From: Dyadobacter tibetensis Y620-1
Lineage (GTDB): Bacteria; Bacteroidota; Bacteroidia; Cytophagales; Spirosomataceae
Length of the DNA stretch: 64,000 bases
Direction of reading: 5' to 3'
NCBI RefSeq assembly: GCF_000566685.1
Contig: NZ_AZQN01000003.1
Location: forward strand, 248,001-312,000
Program-made: the position numbers and the translations under genes
The notes under the pieces: generated by a model
Databases searched by the model: none
Told to the model about the DNA's origin: nothing
The model's input: only the letters and a program-made list of their open reading frames with translations
In this document: piece by piece, positions 1 through 8,429 of the stretch
Layout: every line of letters begins with the position of its first letter
Numbering within the stretch: position 1 is the stretch's first letter

Positions 1-1
1 T

Positions 2-340
2 GATCTGAGTGGGATGGTAAGCCGCATGGGTAACCGCATCCATTTTATTCACCTGCGAGCCACCCATCGGGAAGCAGACGGTAGCTTCTATGAGGCTGAT
101 CATCTGGATGGAGATGTGGATATGTATGCGGTAATGAAGGAATTAGTTCTAGAGCAACGAAGAAGAATTAAAGAGGGACGGGCAGACCATCGGATGCCCT
201 TCCGTCCCGACCATGGGCATCGTATGCTAGACGATCTTTCGGCTACCAAACGTACCAACCCGGGCTATACAGCCATCGGAAGACTAAGAGGCCTGGCTGA
301 ACTTCGGGGGTTGGAATATGGAATCAACAGAAGCCTATAA
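2..340 (+). CDS. uxuA: Mannonate dehydratase, C-terminal part (cut by window edge)
   Basis: C-terminal 112 residues of UxuA, which dehydrates D-mannonate to 2-keto-3-deoxygluconate in hexuronate catabolism. The reading frame is open from base 2, so the gene begins before the window. Family motifs are visible: [12 protein letters not shown], the acidic stretch [13 protein letters not shown], and the C-terminal [11 protein letters not shown], which contributes metal and substrate ligands. It is followed 56 bases later by uxaC on the same strand, consistent with one operon. The missing part and any upstream uxuB (fructuronate reductase) cannot be judged from here. Confidence 0.93.
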   Translation, partial: DLSGMVSRMGNRIHFIHLRATHREADGSFYEADHLDGDVDMYAVMKELVLEQRRRIKEGRADHRMPFRPDHGHRMLDDLSATKRTNPGYTAIGRLRGLAELRGLEYGINRSL

Positions 341-348
341 AGTAATCC

Positions 349-378
349 GTGCCGGGGCAAATACTTCTGCCCCGGCAT
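349..378 (+). terminator. GC-rich hairpin between uxuA and uxaC
   Basis: GCCGGGGCA (351-359) pairs perfectly with TGCCCCGGC (368-376) around an 8-base loop, and the flanking bases extend the stem slightly. No long T-run follows, and the uxaC ATG lies about 20 bases downstream. It may be an attenuator or an mRNA 3'-end stabiliser inside the operon rather than a true terminator. Confidence 0.5.
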
Positions 379-396
379 TACATCTAAATTTTATAT

Positions 397-1827
397 ATGA
401 GCAACGTTTCTACATCCACCGTACAGAAAACTTTTATAGATGAGGATTTCCTTCTGAAATCAGAATCTGCCAAAAGGCTATATCATGATTATGCGAAAGA
501 TATGCCGATCATTGATTATCACTGTCACCTACCTCCCGATCAGATCGCGGCGGATAAGCAGTTTGATAATCTCACCCAAATTTGGCTTTATGGCGACCAT
601 TATAAATGGAGAGCCATGCGGGCCAATGGAATTAATGAAAGGTACTGTACCGGCGATGCAAGTGACTGGGAAAAATTTCAGCAGTGGGCTGCTACCGTTC
701 CATATACTATGCGGAATCCCTTGTACCACTGGACTCATTTAGAACTATTACGGTATTTCGATATAGATATCCTTCTGAACGCAGACTCTGCCCAGGAAAT
801 ATATGAAGAGTGTTCTGCCAAATTAAAGCGTCCGGAATTCAGGGTGCAGGCCTTATTGAAAAAGATGAATGTAAAGGTAATCTGTACGACAGACGACCCT
901 AACGATACTTTGGAATACCATAAGCGGATAGCTGCCAGTGAGCTGGGGATCGATGTGCTTCCTACCTTTAGGCCCGACAAGGCGATGTTACTTATCGATG
1001 AGCCAGAGGCATTTATATCCTATCTTTCGGTACTCGCGTCACTTACAGGCGGACAGTCTATCGAAAGCTATGAAGCCCTATTAGGTGCACTTGAAAAACG
1101 CCATGATTTTTTTGCTGCTATGGGAGGGAAGTTGTCCGACCATGGTTTATCCCATATTTATGCGAGCCTGGACCGGGAAGCCGCAGCCCGGGCCATGGCT
1201 AAATCTTTAAGAGGGGAGCTGGCGTCGGAGTCGGATCGGACTGCCTTCAAATCGGTCTTGCTTCACGATTTGGCTAAAATGGATCATGCCAAAGGGTGGA
1301 CGCAACAGTTTCATCTTGGGGCCCTGCGAAATAATAACGCCAGAGCTCTCCGGGAGCTAGGCCCCGATACGGGCTGGGACTCCATTGGGGACTACAGTCA
1401 AGCCGAAAATTTATCGTCGTTTCTGAATACCTTGGACTCCACCAATCAGTTGGCCAAAACGATTCTTTATAACCTGAATCCTGCCGACAACGAGGTGCTG
1501 GCAACCATGACGGGTAACTATAACGACGGAACCATTGCTGGCAAAATGCAGTTTGGGTCGGGCTGGTGGTTCCTGGACCAGAAAGATGGAATGGAGAAAC
1601 AAATGAATACTTTGTCCAATATGGGACTACTTAGCCGCTTCGTCGGTATGCTTACCGATTCACGAAGTTTTCTCTCATATCCCCGACATGAATATTTCAG
1701 AAGAATACTCTGCAACCTTATCGGTAACGATATCGAAAGCGGTGAACTACCCAATGACATCCCTTGGTTAGGGAAAATGGTTTCCGATATTTCTTATAAT
1801 AATGCCAAAGATTACTTTGGATTCTGA
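397..1827 (+). CDS. uxaC: Glucuronate isomerase
   Basis: UxaC, 476 aa, the usual length for the family. It interconverts D-glucuronate with D-fructuronate and D-galacturonate with D-tagaturonate in the cytoplasm, the entry step of hexuronate breakdown. The N-terminal DYHCHLPP motif (His42 and His44) gives the metal-site histidines of this amidohydrolase-like family. Later motifs include the CTTDDP segment and MQFGSGWWF near the C-terminus. It lies directly after uxuA and ahead of kdgK and kdgA, so the local genes carry hexuronates through to pyruvate and glyceraldehyde-3-phosphate, apart from the fructuronate/tagaturonate reductase step, which is not in view. Identification is firm. Confidence 0.96.
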   Translation: MSNVSTSTVQKTFIDEDFLLKSESAKRLYHDYAKDMPIIDYHCHLPPDQIAADKQFDNLTQIWLYGDHYKWRAMRANGINERYCTGDASDWEKFQQWAATVPYTMRNPLYHWTHLELLRYFDIDILLNADSAQEIYEECSAKLKRPEFRVQALLKKMNVKVICTTDDPNDTLEYHKRIAASELGIDVLPTFRPDKAMLLIDEPEAFISYLSVLASLTGGQSIESYEALLGALEKRHDFFAAMGGKLSDHGLSHIYASLDREAAARAMAKSLRGELASESDRTAFKSVLLHDLAKMDHAKGWTQQFHLGALRNNNARALRELGPDTGWDSIGDYSQAENLSSFLNTLDSTNQLAKTILYNLNPADNEVLATMTGNYNDGTIAGKMQFGSGWWFLDQKDGMEKQMNTLSNMGLLSRFVGMLTDSRSFLSYPRHEYFRRILCNLIGNDIESGELPNDIPWLGKMVSDISYNNAKDYFGF

Positions 1828-1862
1828 TAGGTAAAATGTTGCTACAGAAATTAAAATAATTT

Positions 1863-1898
1863 AAAATAGCCCTCTACTCAGTGTTTTGGGCTATTTTT
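1863..1898 (+). terminator. Rho-independent terminator after uxaC
   Basis: AAAATAGCCC (1863-1872) pairs with GGGCTATTTT (1888-1897), and the stem runs into a T-rich stretch. It is a good intrinsic terminator between uxaC and kdgK. The two halves of the pathway may therefore be separate or partly attenuated transcripts. Confidence 0.75.
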
Positions 1899-1986
1899 GT
1901 TTTGACTATTTTAGATTATTTAAAATAAAATTTTACCTAATCCAACACCCGGATGCCGAGCGTTTGCGTGTAGATTATATTATGTT

Positions 1987-2982
1987 ATGGCAGATTTTAT
2001 ATCATTTGGAGAGGTCCTGATGCGACTTTCCACCCCCGGATTTTCCCGGTTCGAACAGGCCCGGCAGATGGATGTGACCTATGCCGGAGGCGAAGCCAAT
2101 GTGTCCACCGCCTTGGCCTATTGGGGCCATAAAACGGCCCATGTTACCCGTTTCCCCGACTCGCCCATAGGCCGAGCAGCCAGTCAATATCTTCGCTATC
2201 ATGGTCAGGATACTTCCCATATCGTTTTTGGAGGATCCAGGATGGCACTTTATTTTCTAGAAACAGGTGCTGCCCTAAGGGGAAGCCAAATCGTTTACGA
2301 CCGGGCCAACTCCTCTCTGGCAGAAATAACACCAGATGATGTTAACTGGGAGGAAATTCTGAAGGATGCCAAATGGTTTCACTGGGCGGGCATTACTCCT
2401 GCACTTTCGCAGGGAGCCGCCGACACGCTTCTGGCCGGGATTAAAGTGGCCCGGAAATATGGGTTAACCGTGTCCGGTGACATATTTTATAGGGCAAACC
2501 TATGGAAATATGGTAAAAGACCCGCTGATATACTGCCTGAACTGACAGAGGGTACCGATGTTGTAATCGCCAATGAAATCAATATAAGGGAGATATTTGG
2601 GATAGAATGCTCCGATTTTGTAGAGGGTAGTAAAAAGTTACAGGCAGCTTACCCTCAGGTTAAAATGGTGGTAGACACCAAGCGCACCTCTTTGAGTGCC
2701 TCGCATAACCTATTACGTGCCCTGATGTGGACAGGGACAGAGTTGCTGGAAACGGCTGATATCGATATCAATCCCATCGTGGACCGGGTAGGCGGGGGAG
2801 ATTCCTTTATTGCAGGTCTAATTCATGGTCTCATTCGCTTCGATGACCCGCAAAAGGCCCTGGAGTTTGGCGTAGCTGCTTCCGCCCTGAAACATACCAT
2901 AGAAGGGGATGCTCTGATATCTACGGAAGCCGAAGTAGAAGCCATCCGTCAAGGTGAAACCTCTGGAAGAATAAAAAGATAA
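1987..2982 (+). CDS. kdgK: 2-dehydro-3-deoxygluconokinase (KDG kinase)
   Basis: PfkB-family sugar kinase, 331 aa, that phosphorylates 2-keto-3-deoxygluconate to KDPG with ATP. The N-terminal FGEVLMRLSTPG and YAGGEANVS segments are substrate-side motifs. The ATP and catalytic-base motif is DRVGGGDSF, with Asp272 as the expected base. Function is assigned from the family plus its place between uxuA/uxaC and kdgA. The start ATG at 1987 fits the usual short N-terminus before the first beta strand. A terminator-like hairpin precedes the gene, so it may have its own promoter in 1899-1986. Confidence 0.93.
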   Translation: MADFISFGEVLMRLSTPGFSRFEQARQMDVTYAGGEANVSTALAYWGHKTAHVTRFPDSPIGRAASQYLRYHGQDTSHIVFGGSRMALYFLETGAALRGSQIVYDRANSSLAEITPDDVNWEEILKDAKWFHWAGITPALSQGAADTLLAGIKVARKYGLTVSGDIFYRANLWKYGKRPADILPELTEGTDVVIANEINIREIFGIECSDFVEGSKKLQAAYPQVKMVVDTKRTSLSASHNLLRALMWTGTELLETADIDINPIVDRVGGGDSFIAGLIHGLIRFDDPQKALEFGVAASALKHTIEGDALISTEAEVEAIRQGETSGRIKR

Positions 2983-3006
2983 GCCTTTTCTGCTATTCTC
3001 ACTTTC

Positions 3007-3030
3007 GCTGAGCCGGGGAGGTTCAGCTTT
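3007..3030 (+). terminator. Short hairpin between kdgK and kdgA
   Basis: GCTGAGCC (3007-3014) pairs with GGTTCAGC (3020-3027) with one G-U pair and a 5-base loop, followed by TTTAAT. It is weak as a terminator and could act as an attenuator or mRNA stabiliser within the kdgK-kdgA transcript. Confidence 0.35.
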
Positions 3031-3047
3031 AATTATAACGCATCATT

Positions 3048-3719
3048 ATGAATCAATCCTTAATAGACCTTCACGAAATCGGAATTCTGCCTTTGTACTT
3101 TAGTGCCGATCCGGAACTGGCCAAAAAAATTGTTAAGGCAAGCTATGACGGCGGAGCCCGGGTATTCGAATTTACCAATCGTGGAGAGAATGCTTTAGAC
3201 GTTTTCGTAGAAGTGCTGGCCTATGTTAAAGAAAATTTGCCTGATATGGGTTTCGGAATTGGAACGATCTATGACGTAGCCACCGCTCAGAAATTTATAG
3301 ATGCGGGAACAGATTATATCGTCACCCCTTGTTTGAATCCGGCTGTAGGAGCATTATGCCAGAAGGCGGGGATTCCCTGGATACCCGGAGTTACTACCCT
3401 TACCGAAATTTATAATGCCCGTCAAGCTGGGGCCGAAGTAGTGAAGTTATTCCCTGGAGATGTGGTAGGATCAAAATTTGTAAAGGCTATCAAAGGTCCT
3501 ATGGCCGATGTAAAAATAATGGTTACAGGCGGTGTGCAACCCACTGCTGAGAGTATTGGTGAGTGGTTTGGTGCTGGAGCTTATGCGGTAGGCCTAGGCT
3601 CTAATCTTTTCCCCAAAGAGGTTATAGAAGCACAAGACTTTGCCTGGATTCAGAAAAAGGTGGCCGATAGCATTGCCTTGGTCAAATCATTTAGAGAAGG
3701 CCAGGGAGCCAAAGCTTAG
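3048..3719 (+). CDS. kdgA: KDPG aldolase (2-keto-3-deoxy-6-phosphogluconate aldolase)
   Basis: Class I aldolase, 223 aa, that splits KDPG into pyruvate and glyceraldehyde-3-phosphate, the last step of the hexuronate route and shared with Entner-Doudoroff. The Schiff-base lysine is Lys133 in VVKLFPG. The catalytic glutamate is Glu41 in FEFTNRG. The phosphate-binding end VTGGVQPT is also present. It is the last gene of the cluster, followed by a strong hairpin. Members of this family often also act on 4-hydroxy-2-oxoglutarate, which the sequence cannot decide. Confidence 0.95.
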   Translation: MNQSLIDLHEIGILPLYFSADPELAKKIVKASYDGGARVFEFTNRGENALDVFVEVLAYVKENLPDMGFGIGTIYDVATAQKFIDAGTDYIVTPCLNPAVGALCQKAGIPWIPGVTTLTEIYNARQAGAEVVKLFPGDVVGSKFVKAIKGPMADVKIMVTGGVQPTAESIGEWFGAGAYAVGLGSNLFPKEVIEAQDFAWIQKKVADSIALVKSFREGQGAKA

Positions 3720-3733
3720 GCCTATGGCGAGCA

Positions 3734-3778
3734 AAGAAGGGGGGACTCATCAACGCGTTTGGTGTGTCCCCCCTTCTT
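3734..3778 (+). terminator. Strong hairpin terminating the hexuronate cluster
   Basis: AAGAAGGGGGGAC (3734-3746) pairs perfectly with GTCCCCCCTTCTT (3766-3778), and several more pairs form inside towards a CGCG loop. It lies 14 bases after the kdgA stop. There is no T-run, but the 13-bp perfect stem makes a 3'-end role likely. Confidence 0.65.
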
Positions 3779-4058
3779 CAGTTAGCTGGAGCGCATTGGG
3801 TATGGTTCATAATTATATCTTCATCTAATTGAAACCACAATAGATTCCGCTATACTTTATTAGTAATGGTTTTCGGAGAAGCGGGCGAGACGAGGTATTT
3901 TGAGTCAGAATTTTTTGGTATAATTTAGTATTTAGGGTATTTGTTTGTTAAAATTATAAGCCAGGAAGCTGGAGAATTTATCTTAAAGGGGCTTTGGGTA
4001 CTTGTGCTCATTTTAAAACTTACTAACTTCGCTTCATAACAGCTAGGTGATCGTAACA
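3779..4058 (+). other. Gene-free AT-rich stretch before the Mur ligase
   Basis: No credible coding frame was found. The DNA is AT-rich and probably holds the promoter of the next gene. TAACTTCG at 4024-4031 is one mismatch from the Bacteroidota -7 consensus TAnnTTTG, and a TTTG lies at 3993-3996, further upstream than the usual spacing. Nothing else is recognisable. Confidence 0.4.
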
Positions 4059-5441
4059 ATGGACCAAAAATTAACTTTTTCTAAAATACACTTTATCTCA
4101 ATAGGCGGTAGCGTTATGCACAATCTGGCTATCGACCTGCATCAAAAAGGAATTCAAATTTCTGGTTCTGACGATGAAATATACGAGCCATCTTCCAGTC
4201 GATTGGCGGGGCAGGGTCTGTTGCCTGAGCAGATGGGCTGGTTTCCAGACCGGATTACCCCAGACTTAGATGCCGTAATTTTAGGTATGCACGCCCGTGC
4301 CGACAATCCCGAACTGGCCAAGGCTCGAGCATTAGGATTAAAAGTATATTCATATCCAGAGTTTATTTTCGAGCATAGCCAGAATAAACAGCGGGTAGTA
4401 ATTGCGGGAAGTCATGGCAAAACATCGATCACTTCCATGATCTTGCATGTTTTGAGATATAATAACCGGCTATTTGACTATTTGGTAGGAGCGCAGATTG
4501 AGGGCTTTGATAATATGGTAAAGCTTAGTGAGGATGCGCCTTTAATAGTAATAGAGGGAGACGAATATTTTACATCTCCCCTGGATAAAACTCCTAAGTT
4601 TATGCACTATCATCCCCATATAGCCTTGGTGAGTGGTATTGCCTGGGACCATTATAATGTATTTGCTACTTGGGAAGATTACGTGAAGCAGTTTGAGAGC
4701 TTGGCCGACAGTATTCCTAAGGCTGGAGCCATTGTATTTGATGAAACAGATAATATGCTGGATGTGATCGGCCGAAAGGGCCGTGCCGATGTCGCTGCTA
4801 TACCCTATAGTGCACATCCTTCCAAAATTGTAGGCGGCAAGACCTTTTTGTTTACCGCAAACCAGGAATTAATTCCTGTACTGGTATTTGGTGATCATAA
4901 TATGAAAAATATTAGTGGTGCCAAAGAGGTTTGCGAAAGATTGGGAATTGTAGAGTCGGACTTTTATAAAGCCATTAGTAGTTTTAAAGGGGCTTCTAAA
5001 AGGCTAGAATTGCTGGGGAACCAACAAGATGTGCATGTCTACCGCGACTTCGCCCATGCTCCTTCCAAAGTAGAAGCTACAACTCAGGCAGTAAAGGCAC
5101 AGTTCCCAGATAGCCGATTGGTGGCCTGTGCTGAGCTGCACACCTTTAGCAGTTTAAACAAGTCCTTTATGAGCCAATATCGTCGTAAGCTTAATGCGGC
5201 CGACGTAGCAGTGGTATATTTCGATCCGCATACTTTAGAAAGTAAGCGCCTCGAAGCCCTAACCGAAACGGATATTAAACAGGCTTTTAAAAGAGATGAT
5301 TTATTAGTCTTTACCGATCCTGAGGCCTTAAAAGACTATTTGATGAGCCTGTCGTGGGATCACACCAATTTATTGTTGATGAGCTCCGGTACTTTTGGAG
5401 GACTGGATTTGAAAGCCTTAACGAAGCACATTCTGGAATAG
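4059..5441 (+). CDS. mpl: Mur ligase family protein, Mpl-like (UDP-MurNAc:peptide ligase)
   Basis: Cytoplasmic ATP-dependent ligase, 460 aa from ATG 4059. A GTG four codons earlier at 4047 is less likely. The N-terminal Rossmann-type segment HFISIGGSVMHNLA, the P-loop GSHGKTS and the DEYFTSPLD/HYNVF acceptor region are typical of MurC/Mpl enzymes. Mpl attaches recycled tripeptide to UDP-MurNAc during peptidoglycan recycling. The N-terminus and length fit Mpl better than MurC, though a related Mur ligase role is possible. The LOG gene begins 35 bases downstream, suggesting co-transcription. Confidence 0.82.
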   Translation: MDQKLTFSKIHFISIGGSVMHNLAIDLHQKGIQISGSDDEIYEPSSSRLAGQGLLPEQMGWFPDRITPDLDAVILGMHARADNPELAKARALGLKVYSYPEFIFEHSQNKQRVVIAGSHGKTSITSMILHVLRYNNRLFDYLVGAQIEGFDNMVKLSEDAPLIVIEGDEYFTSPLDKTPKFMHYHPHIALVSGIAWDHYNVFATWEDYVKQFESLADSIPKAGAIVFDETDNMLDVIGRKGRADVAAIPYSAHPSKIVGGKTFLFTANQELIPVLVFGDHNMKNISGAKEVCERLGIVESDFYKAISSFKGASKRLELLGNQQDVHVYRDFAHAPSKVEATTQAVKAQFPDSRLVACAELHTFSSLNKSFMSQYRRKLNAADVAVVYFDPHTLESKRLEALTETDIKQAFKRDDLLVFTDPEALKDYLMSLSWDHTNLLLMSSGTFGGLDLKALTKHILE

Positions 5442-5476
5442 CTCAATTAATCAATATAAAAGCTTATACACGCAGT

Positions 5477-6097
5477 ATGAATAACATGAAATCAATTGTG
5501 GTTTATTGCGGGGCGAACCCCGGGATTAACCCCATTTATGCCCAGCAGGCTTACCGGCTGGGAGAGGTGCTCGCTGCCAAAGGTATTCGGGTCATATATG
5601 GGGGAGGGAATCTAGGGTTGATGGGTAAGGTAGCCAATGGAGCCATTGAAAACGAAGGAGCCGTTACAGGCATAATCCCCAATTTTCTCGCTAAACTGGA
5701 AGTGGCTCATCAAACCTTAACTGAGCTGCATCTGGTAGATACCATGCACGAAAGAAAGGCCAAAATGGTGGCCGTGTCTGATGCGGTGATTGCTCTCCCT
5801 GGTGGCTATGGCACCTTCGATGAGCTTTTTGAGATTCTAACCTGGTCGCAGCTCAAGATATTTACCGGCCCTATTGGTCTCTTAAATACTAATGGTTACT
5901 ATGATTTATTATTGCAGCAGCTCGATAAAATGGTGGAAGAAGGATTTTTGCAACCACATAATAGATCCTTGTTGCTGGTAGATTCTGATATTGAGGGTCT
6001 ACTGATCCAGATGGAGAGCCATATAGCCAGAGTGGGTGGAAATAAGAACCTCGATCGATCGTTATATGTTGATGACGGCGACGGTTCCACTCCTTAA
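5477..6097 (+). CDS. LOG family nucleotide phosphoribohydrolase
   Basis: About 206 aa from ATG 5477, or 203 from ATG 5486. The longer open frame runs back into the previous gene and is rejected. Signature motifs of the LOG/TIGR00730 family are present: GGGNLGLMG near the N-terminus and LPGGYGTFDELFE in the middle. These enzymes remove ribose-5-phosphate from nucleoside 5'-monophosphates (cytokinin-type activity in plants; AMP and similar substrates in bacteria). The bacterial physiological substrate is not deducible from sequence. It follows the Mpl-like ligase closely on the same strand. Confidence 0.88.
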   Translation: MNNMKSIVVYCGANPGINPIYAQQAYRLGEVLAAKGIRVIYGGGNLGLMGKVANGAIENEGAVTGIIPNFLAKLEVAHQTLTELHLVDTMHERKAKMVAVSDAVIALPGGYGTFDELFEILTWSQLKIFTGPIGLLNTNGYYDLLLQQLDKMVEEGFLQPHNRSLLLVDSDIEGLLIQMESHIARVGGNKNLDRSLYVDDGDGSTP

Positions 6098-6141
6098 GCC
6101 TCTTCTTTTTTACCTTTCAGGCAATTTACCTCAGGAAATTC

Positions 6142-7716
6142 ATGCGGTTTTTATCATTTTTCTTTGCCATATTAAGCTGGCCAGCCTTAGCCCAGCTAGA
6201 AAACTTGGGTCCTACTGTTAATACAGAATATAATGAAATAGCACCTATTATCTCACCTGATGGCAAGACCATCTATTTTTCTAGGGTAAGTCACCCACAA
6301 AATACCAATGGAACCAAAGGTAGCCAGGATATATGGTATTCGGAATTGAAAAATGGGCTATGGACTCAGGCCCGAAGGCTTCCTTCTCCGCTCAATAGGG
6401 AGACGTATAACAGCCTGTACAGCATTACTCCCGATGGGAATACCATATTGATAAAAGGAGCCTACAAAAATGGGATTTATGAAACCCGGGGATTTTCCAT
6501 TAGTAAGAAGACAGCCCGCGGATGGAGTAGTCCGAACAAAATAGATATCCCGGGCTATACCAAATTAAGCAAAGGTCAATTTGATTGTGGCTATTTGTCC
6601 AATGATGGGAAAGTTCTGGTAATGTCTTTCAGTGAAAAAAAGAATAGTAAAGTAGATGACTTATATGTGTCCTTTAAGGATAAAAAAGGGGAATGGTCTA
6701 AGCCTATGAATCTTGGTCCTGAGATTAATAGTAAGGAATTTACCGAAACTACTCCTTTCCTTGCCTCTGATGGGTATACCCTTTATTTCTCCAGCGACCG
6801 CAAAGGAGGAGAAGGTAGTAATGATATCTACTATAGCAAACGAATCGATAAAAGCTGGAAGCGATGGAGCCGGCCAGTGAACCTAGGCAAGGACATCAAT
6901 ACTCCTGAGTATGATGCATACTATAACGTATCGGCCGTGGGAGACTATGCCTATATGATTTCCTTCAAAGACAAGGAACGTAAGGGGGAGGTAGTTCGCT
7001 ACGATCTACAACCCAAAGTAACCCCTGGGGATACGGCACAGGCGCCAATTGCCAGCGTTCCGGCTCCCGACCCGGTGGTTTTGGTCAGTGGTAAGGTAAT
7101 TGACTCTAAAACGGGGAAGCCTATTGAGGCGACTATAGTTTATGAAAATCTGGCAGACGGAGAGGAAGTAGGGACGGCAACGACCAATCCTACTACCGGT
7201 GAATATAAAATTGTATTGCCCTACGGACAAAAATACAGCGTGCGAGCGGTAGCTCCCAACTTTATAGCCGAAGGTGAAAATGTGGATCTTACGGATACTA
7301 CTGGCGCAAGTGGGAATAATCGTTTCAAAGAGATAACTAATCAATCGTTAAAACTGATCCCGATTGAAGAAGGACAGATTGTAAGGCTGAACAATATCTT
7401 TTTTGCTACGGCTAAGTCAGCACTGCAAAAGGCATCCTTTCCCGAGCTGGACCGTATCGCCATTACTATGGCAGAGAATAAAAATTTGGCCATTGAGCTC
7501 GGGGGGCATACAGATGATGTGGGCGGAGATGCTTCCAATCTGAAGTTGTCTCAGGACCGCGCCGATTCGGTGCGGGAATATTTGGTGGGAAAGGGCATTG
7601 AGCCAGACAGGATTTCCAGTAAAGGATATGGTGAAACCAAACCCGTAGCATCCAATGACACGCCGGAAGGTCAGCAGCTAAACCGTCGGGTGGAATTCAA
7701 AATCCTAAAAAAATAA
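6142..7716 (+). CDS. Exported PD40 beta-propeller / OmpA-domain protein
   Basis: 524 aa with a signal peptide (hydrophobic residues 3-17, ending PALAQ). Residues about 25-290 hold PD40/WD40-like repeats, recognisable by repeated SPDGKTIYFSR-type motifs such as ASDGYTLYFSSDR. Residues about 305-390 form a carboxypeptidase-regulatory-like fold (SGKVIDSKTGKPIEATI). Residues about 410-524 form an OmpA-type peptidoglycan-binding domain (GHTDDVGGDASNLKLSQDRA and GYGETKPVASNDTPEG). This is a common Bacteroidota envelope architecture: the OmpA end should anchor to peptidoglycan, and the propeller probably binds a partner. The specific role is unknown. The gene ends three bases before the convergent coxC-like gene. 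Confidence 0.87.
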   Translation: MRFLSFFFAILSWPALAQLENLGPTVNTEYNEIAPIISPDGKTIYFSRVSHPQNTNGTKGSQDIWYSELKNGLWTQARRLPSPLNRETYNSLYSITPDGNTILIKGAYKNGIYETRGFSISKKTARGWSSPNKIDIPGYTKLSKGQFDCGYLSNDGKVLVMSFSEKKNSKVDDLYVSFKDKKGEWSKPMNLGPEINSKEFTETTPFLASDGYTLYFSSDRKGGEGSNDIYYSKRIDKSWKRWSRPVNLGKDINTPEYDAYYNVSAVGDYAYMISFKDKERKGEVVRYDLQPKVTPGDTAQAPIASVPAPDPVVLVSGKVIDSKTGKPIEATIVYENLADGEEVGTATTNPTTGEYKIVLPYGQKYSVRAVAPNFIAEGENVDLTDTTGASGNNRFKEITNQSLKLIPIEEGQIVRLNNIFFATAKSALQKASFPELDRIAITMAENKNLAIELGGHTDDVGGDASNLKLSQDRADSVREYLVGKGIEPDRISSKGYGETKPVASNDTPEGQQLNRRVEFKILKK

Positions 7717-7719
7717 GAC

Positions 7720-8334
7720 TCAGTGGTAGATCACGACCAGAAGTAAGAAAACTATTAGCCACAAGGCGTCTACGAAATGCCAATACCTGGTGGCTAGCTT
7801 AACTTTAAGTCGGTTAGGCGGATTCACACTATAAACGAATGAATCGACGTAGGAACGGTTGCGTACCGCTTTCTGAAATAAGCGGGCTAGGTAGACAATT
7901 CCAACCAAAATATGCAACATATGGAGGCCTGTGAGCAGGTATACGAGCCCTATTGCCATATTATCCTTAAAAAAAATCATGTTTTCGGACATTACATACC
8001 AGCCTCCTGCCTGAAGGAGCATAAAGGTAATACCCAGGCCAAGGGTGGCTCCCAAAAATACGCGGAAATGAAGGAAACGCTCCTGTCTGAATGCTAAATT
8101 GGCCTCGTGCAAGGTGATACTACTAAAAAGGATTACAAGGGTGCTTAACCAGAACAGATCGGGTAGCACGATATAATGGTAGGCGTTAGGATCGGCCCGA
8201 ACCCAATAGGTGATAAAAATTACAGTAAAAAGCAAGAGACTACCGGCCACTCCTAACCAAAGCATAAAGCCTAGGGGCTCCCTGCGCTTTGTAAACATAT
8301 TTTCATCGGAACGGGTAGAGTGTTTCGTACTCAT
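7720..8334 (-). CDS. Haem-copper oxidase subunit III (cytochrome c oxidase)
   Basis: 204 aa integral membrane protein with about five predicted helices, matching the CoxC/CyoC family. Visible cues are the GFMLWLGVAGSLLLFTVIF first helix, HEANLAF, the YLLTGLHMLHILVGIVYL segment and the C-terminal YWHFVDALWLIVFLLLVV characteristic of subunit III. It would sit in the cytoplasmic membrane as part of a terminal oxidase. No subunit I or II gene is adjacent, so it is either a detached subunit or an extra copy. ATG 8334 is used; an internal ATG twelve codons later is possible. Confidence 0.88.
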   Translation of the reverse strand: MSTKHSTRSDENMFTKRREPLGFMLWLGVAGSLLLFTVIFITYWVRADPNAYHYIVLPDLFWLSTLVILFSSITLHEANLAFRQERFLHFRVFLGATLGLGITFMLLQAGGWYVMSENMIFFKDNMAIGLVYLLTGLHMLHILVGIVYLARLFQKAVRNRSYVDSFVYSVNPPNRLKVKLATRYWHFVDALWLIVFLLLVVIYH

Positions 8335-8429
8335 ATGACGGTCTGCTTTTTTTTCGGCCTTATTGGGAAAAGACTCAACGAGTTAATATAACGGTTAGAA
8401 TTATTTTTCTGACATACAACTTGATGGAA

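Noticed and set aside
3640..3828. 62-codon frame crossing the end of kdgA
   Set aside because: Overlaps kdgA in another frame and runs through the terminator hairpin.
5354..5476. N-terminal extension of the LOG-family gene
   Set aside because: It overlaps the end of the Mpl-like gene in another frame and has no homology to the family N-terminus.
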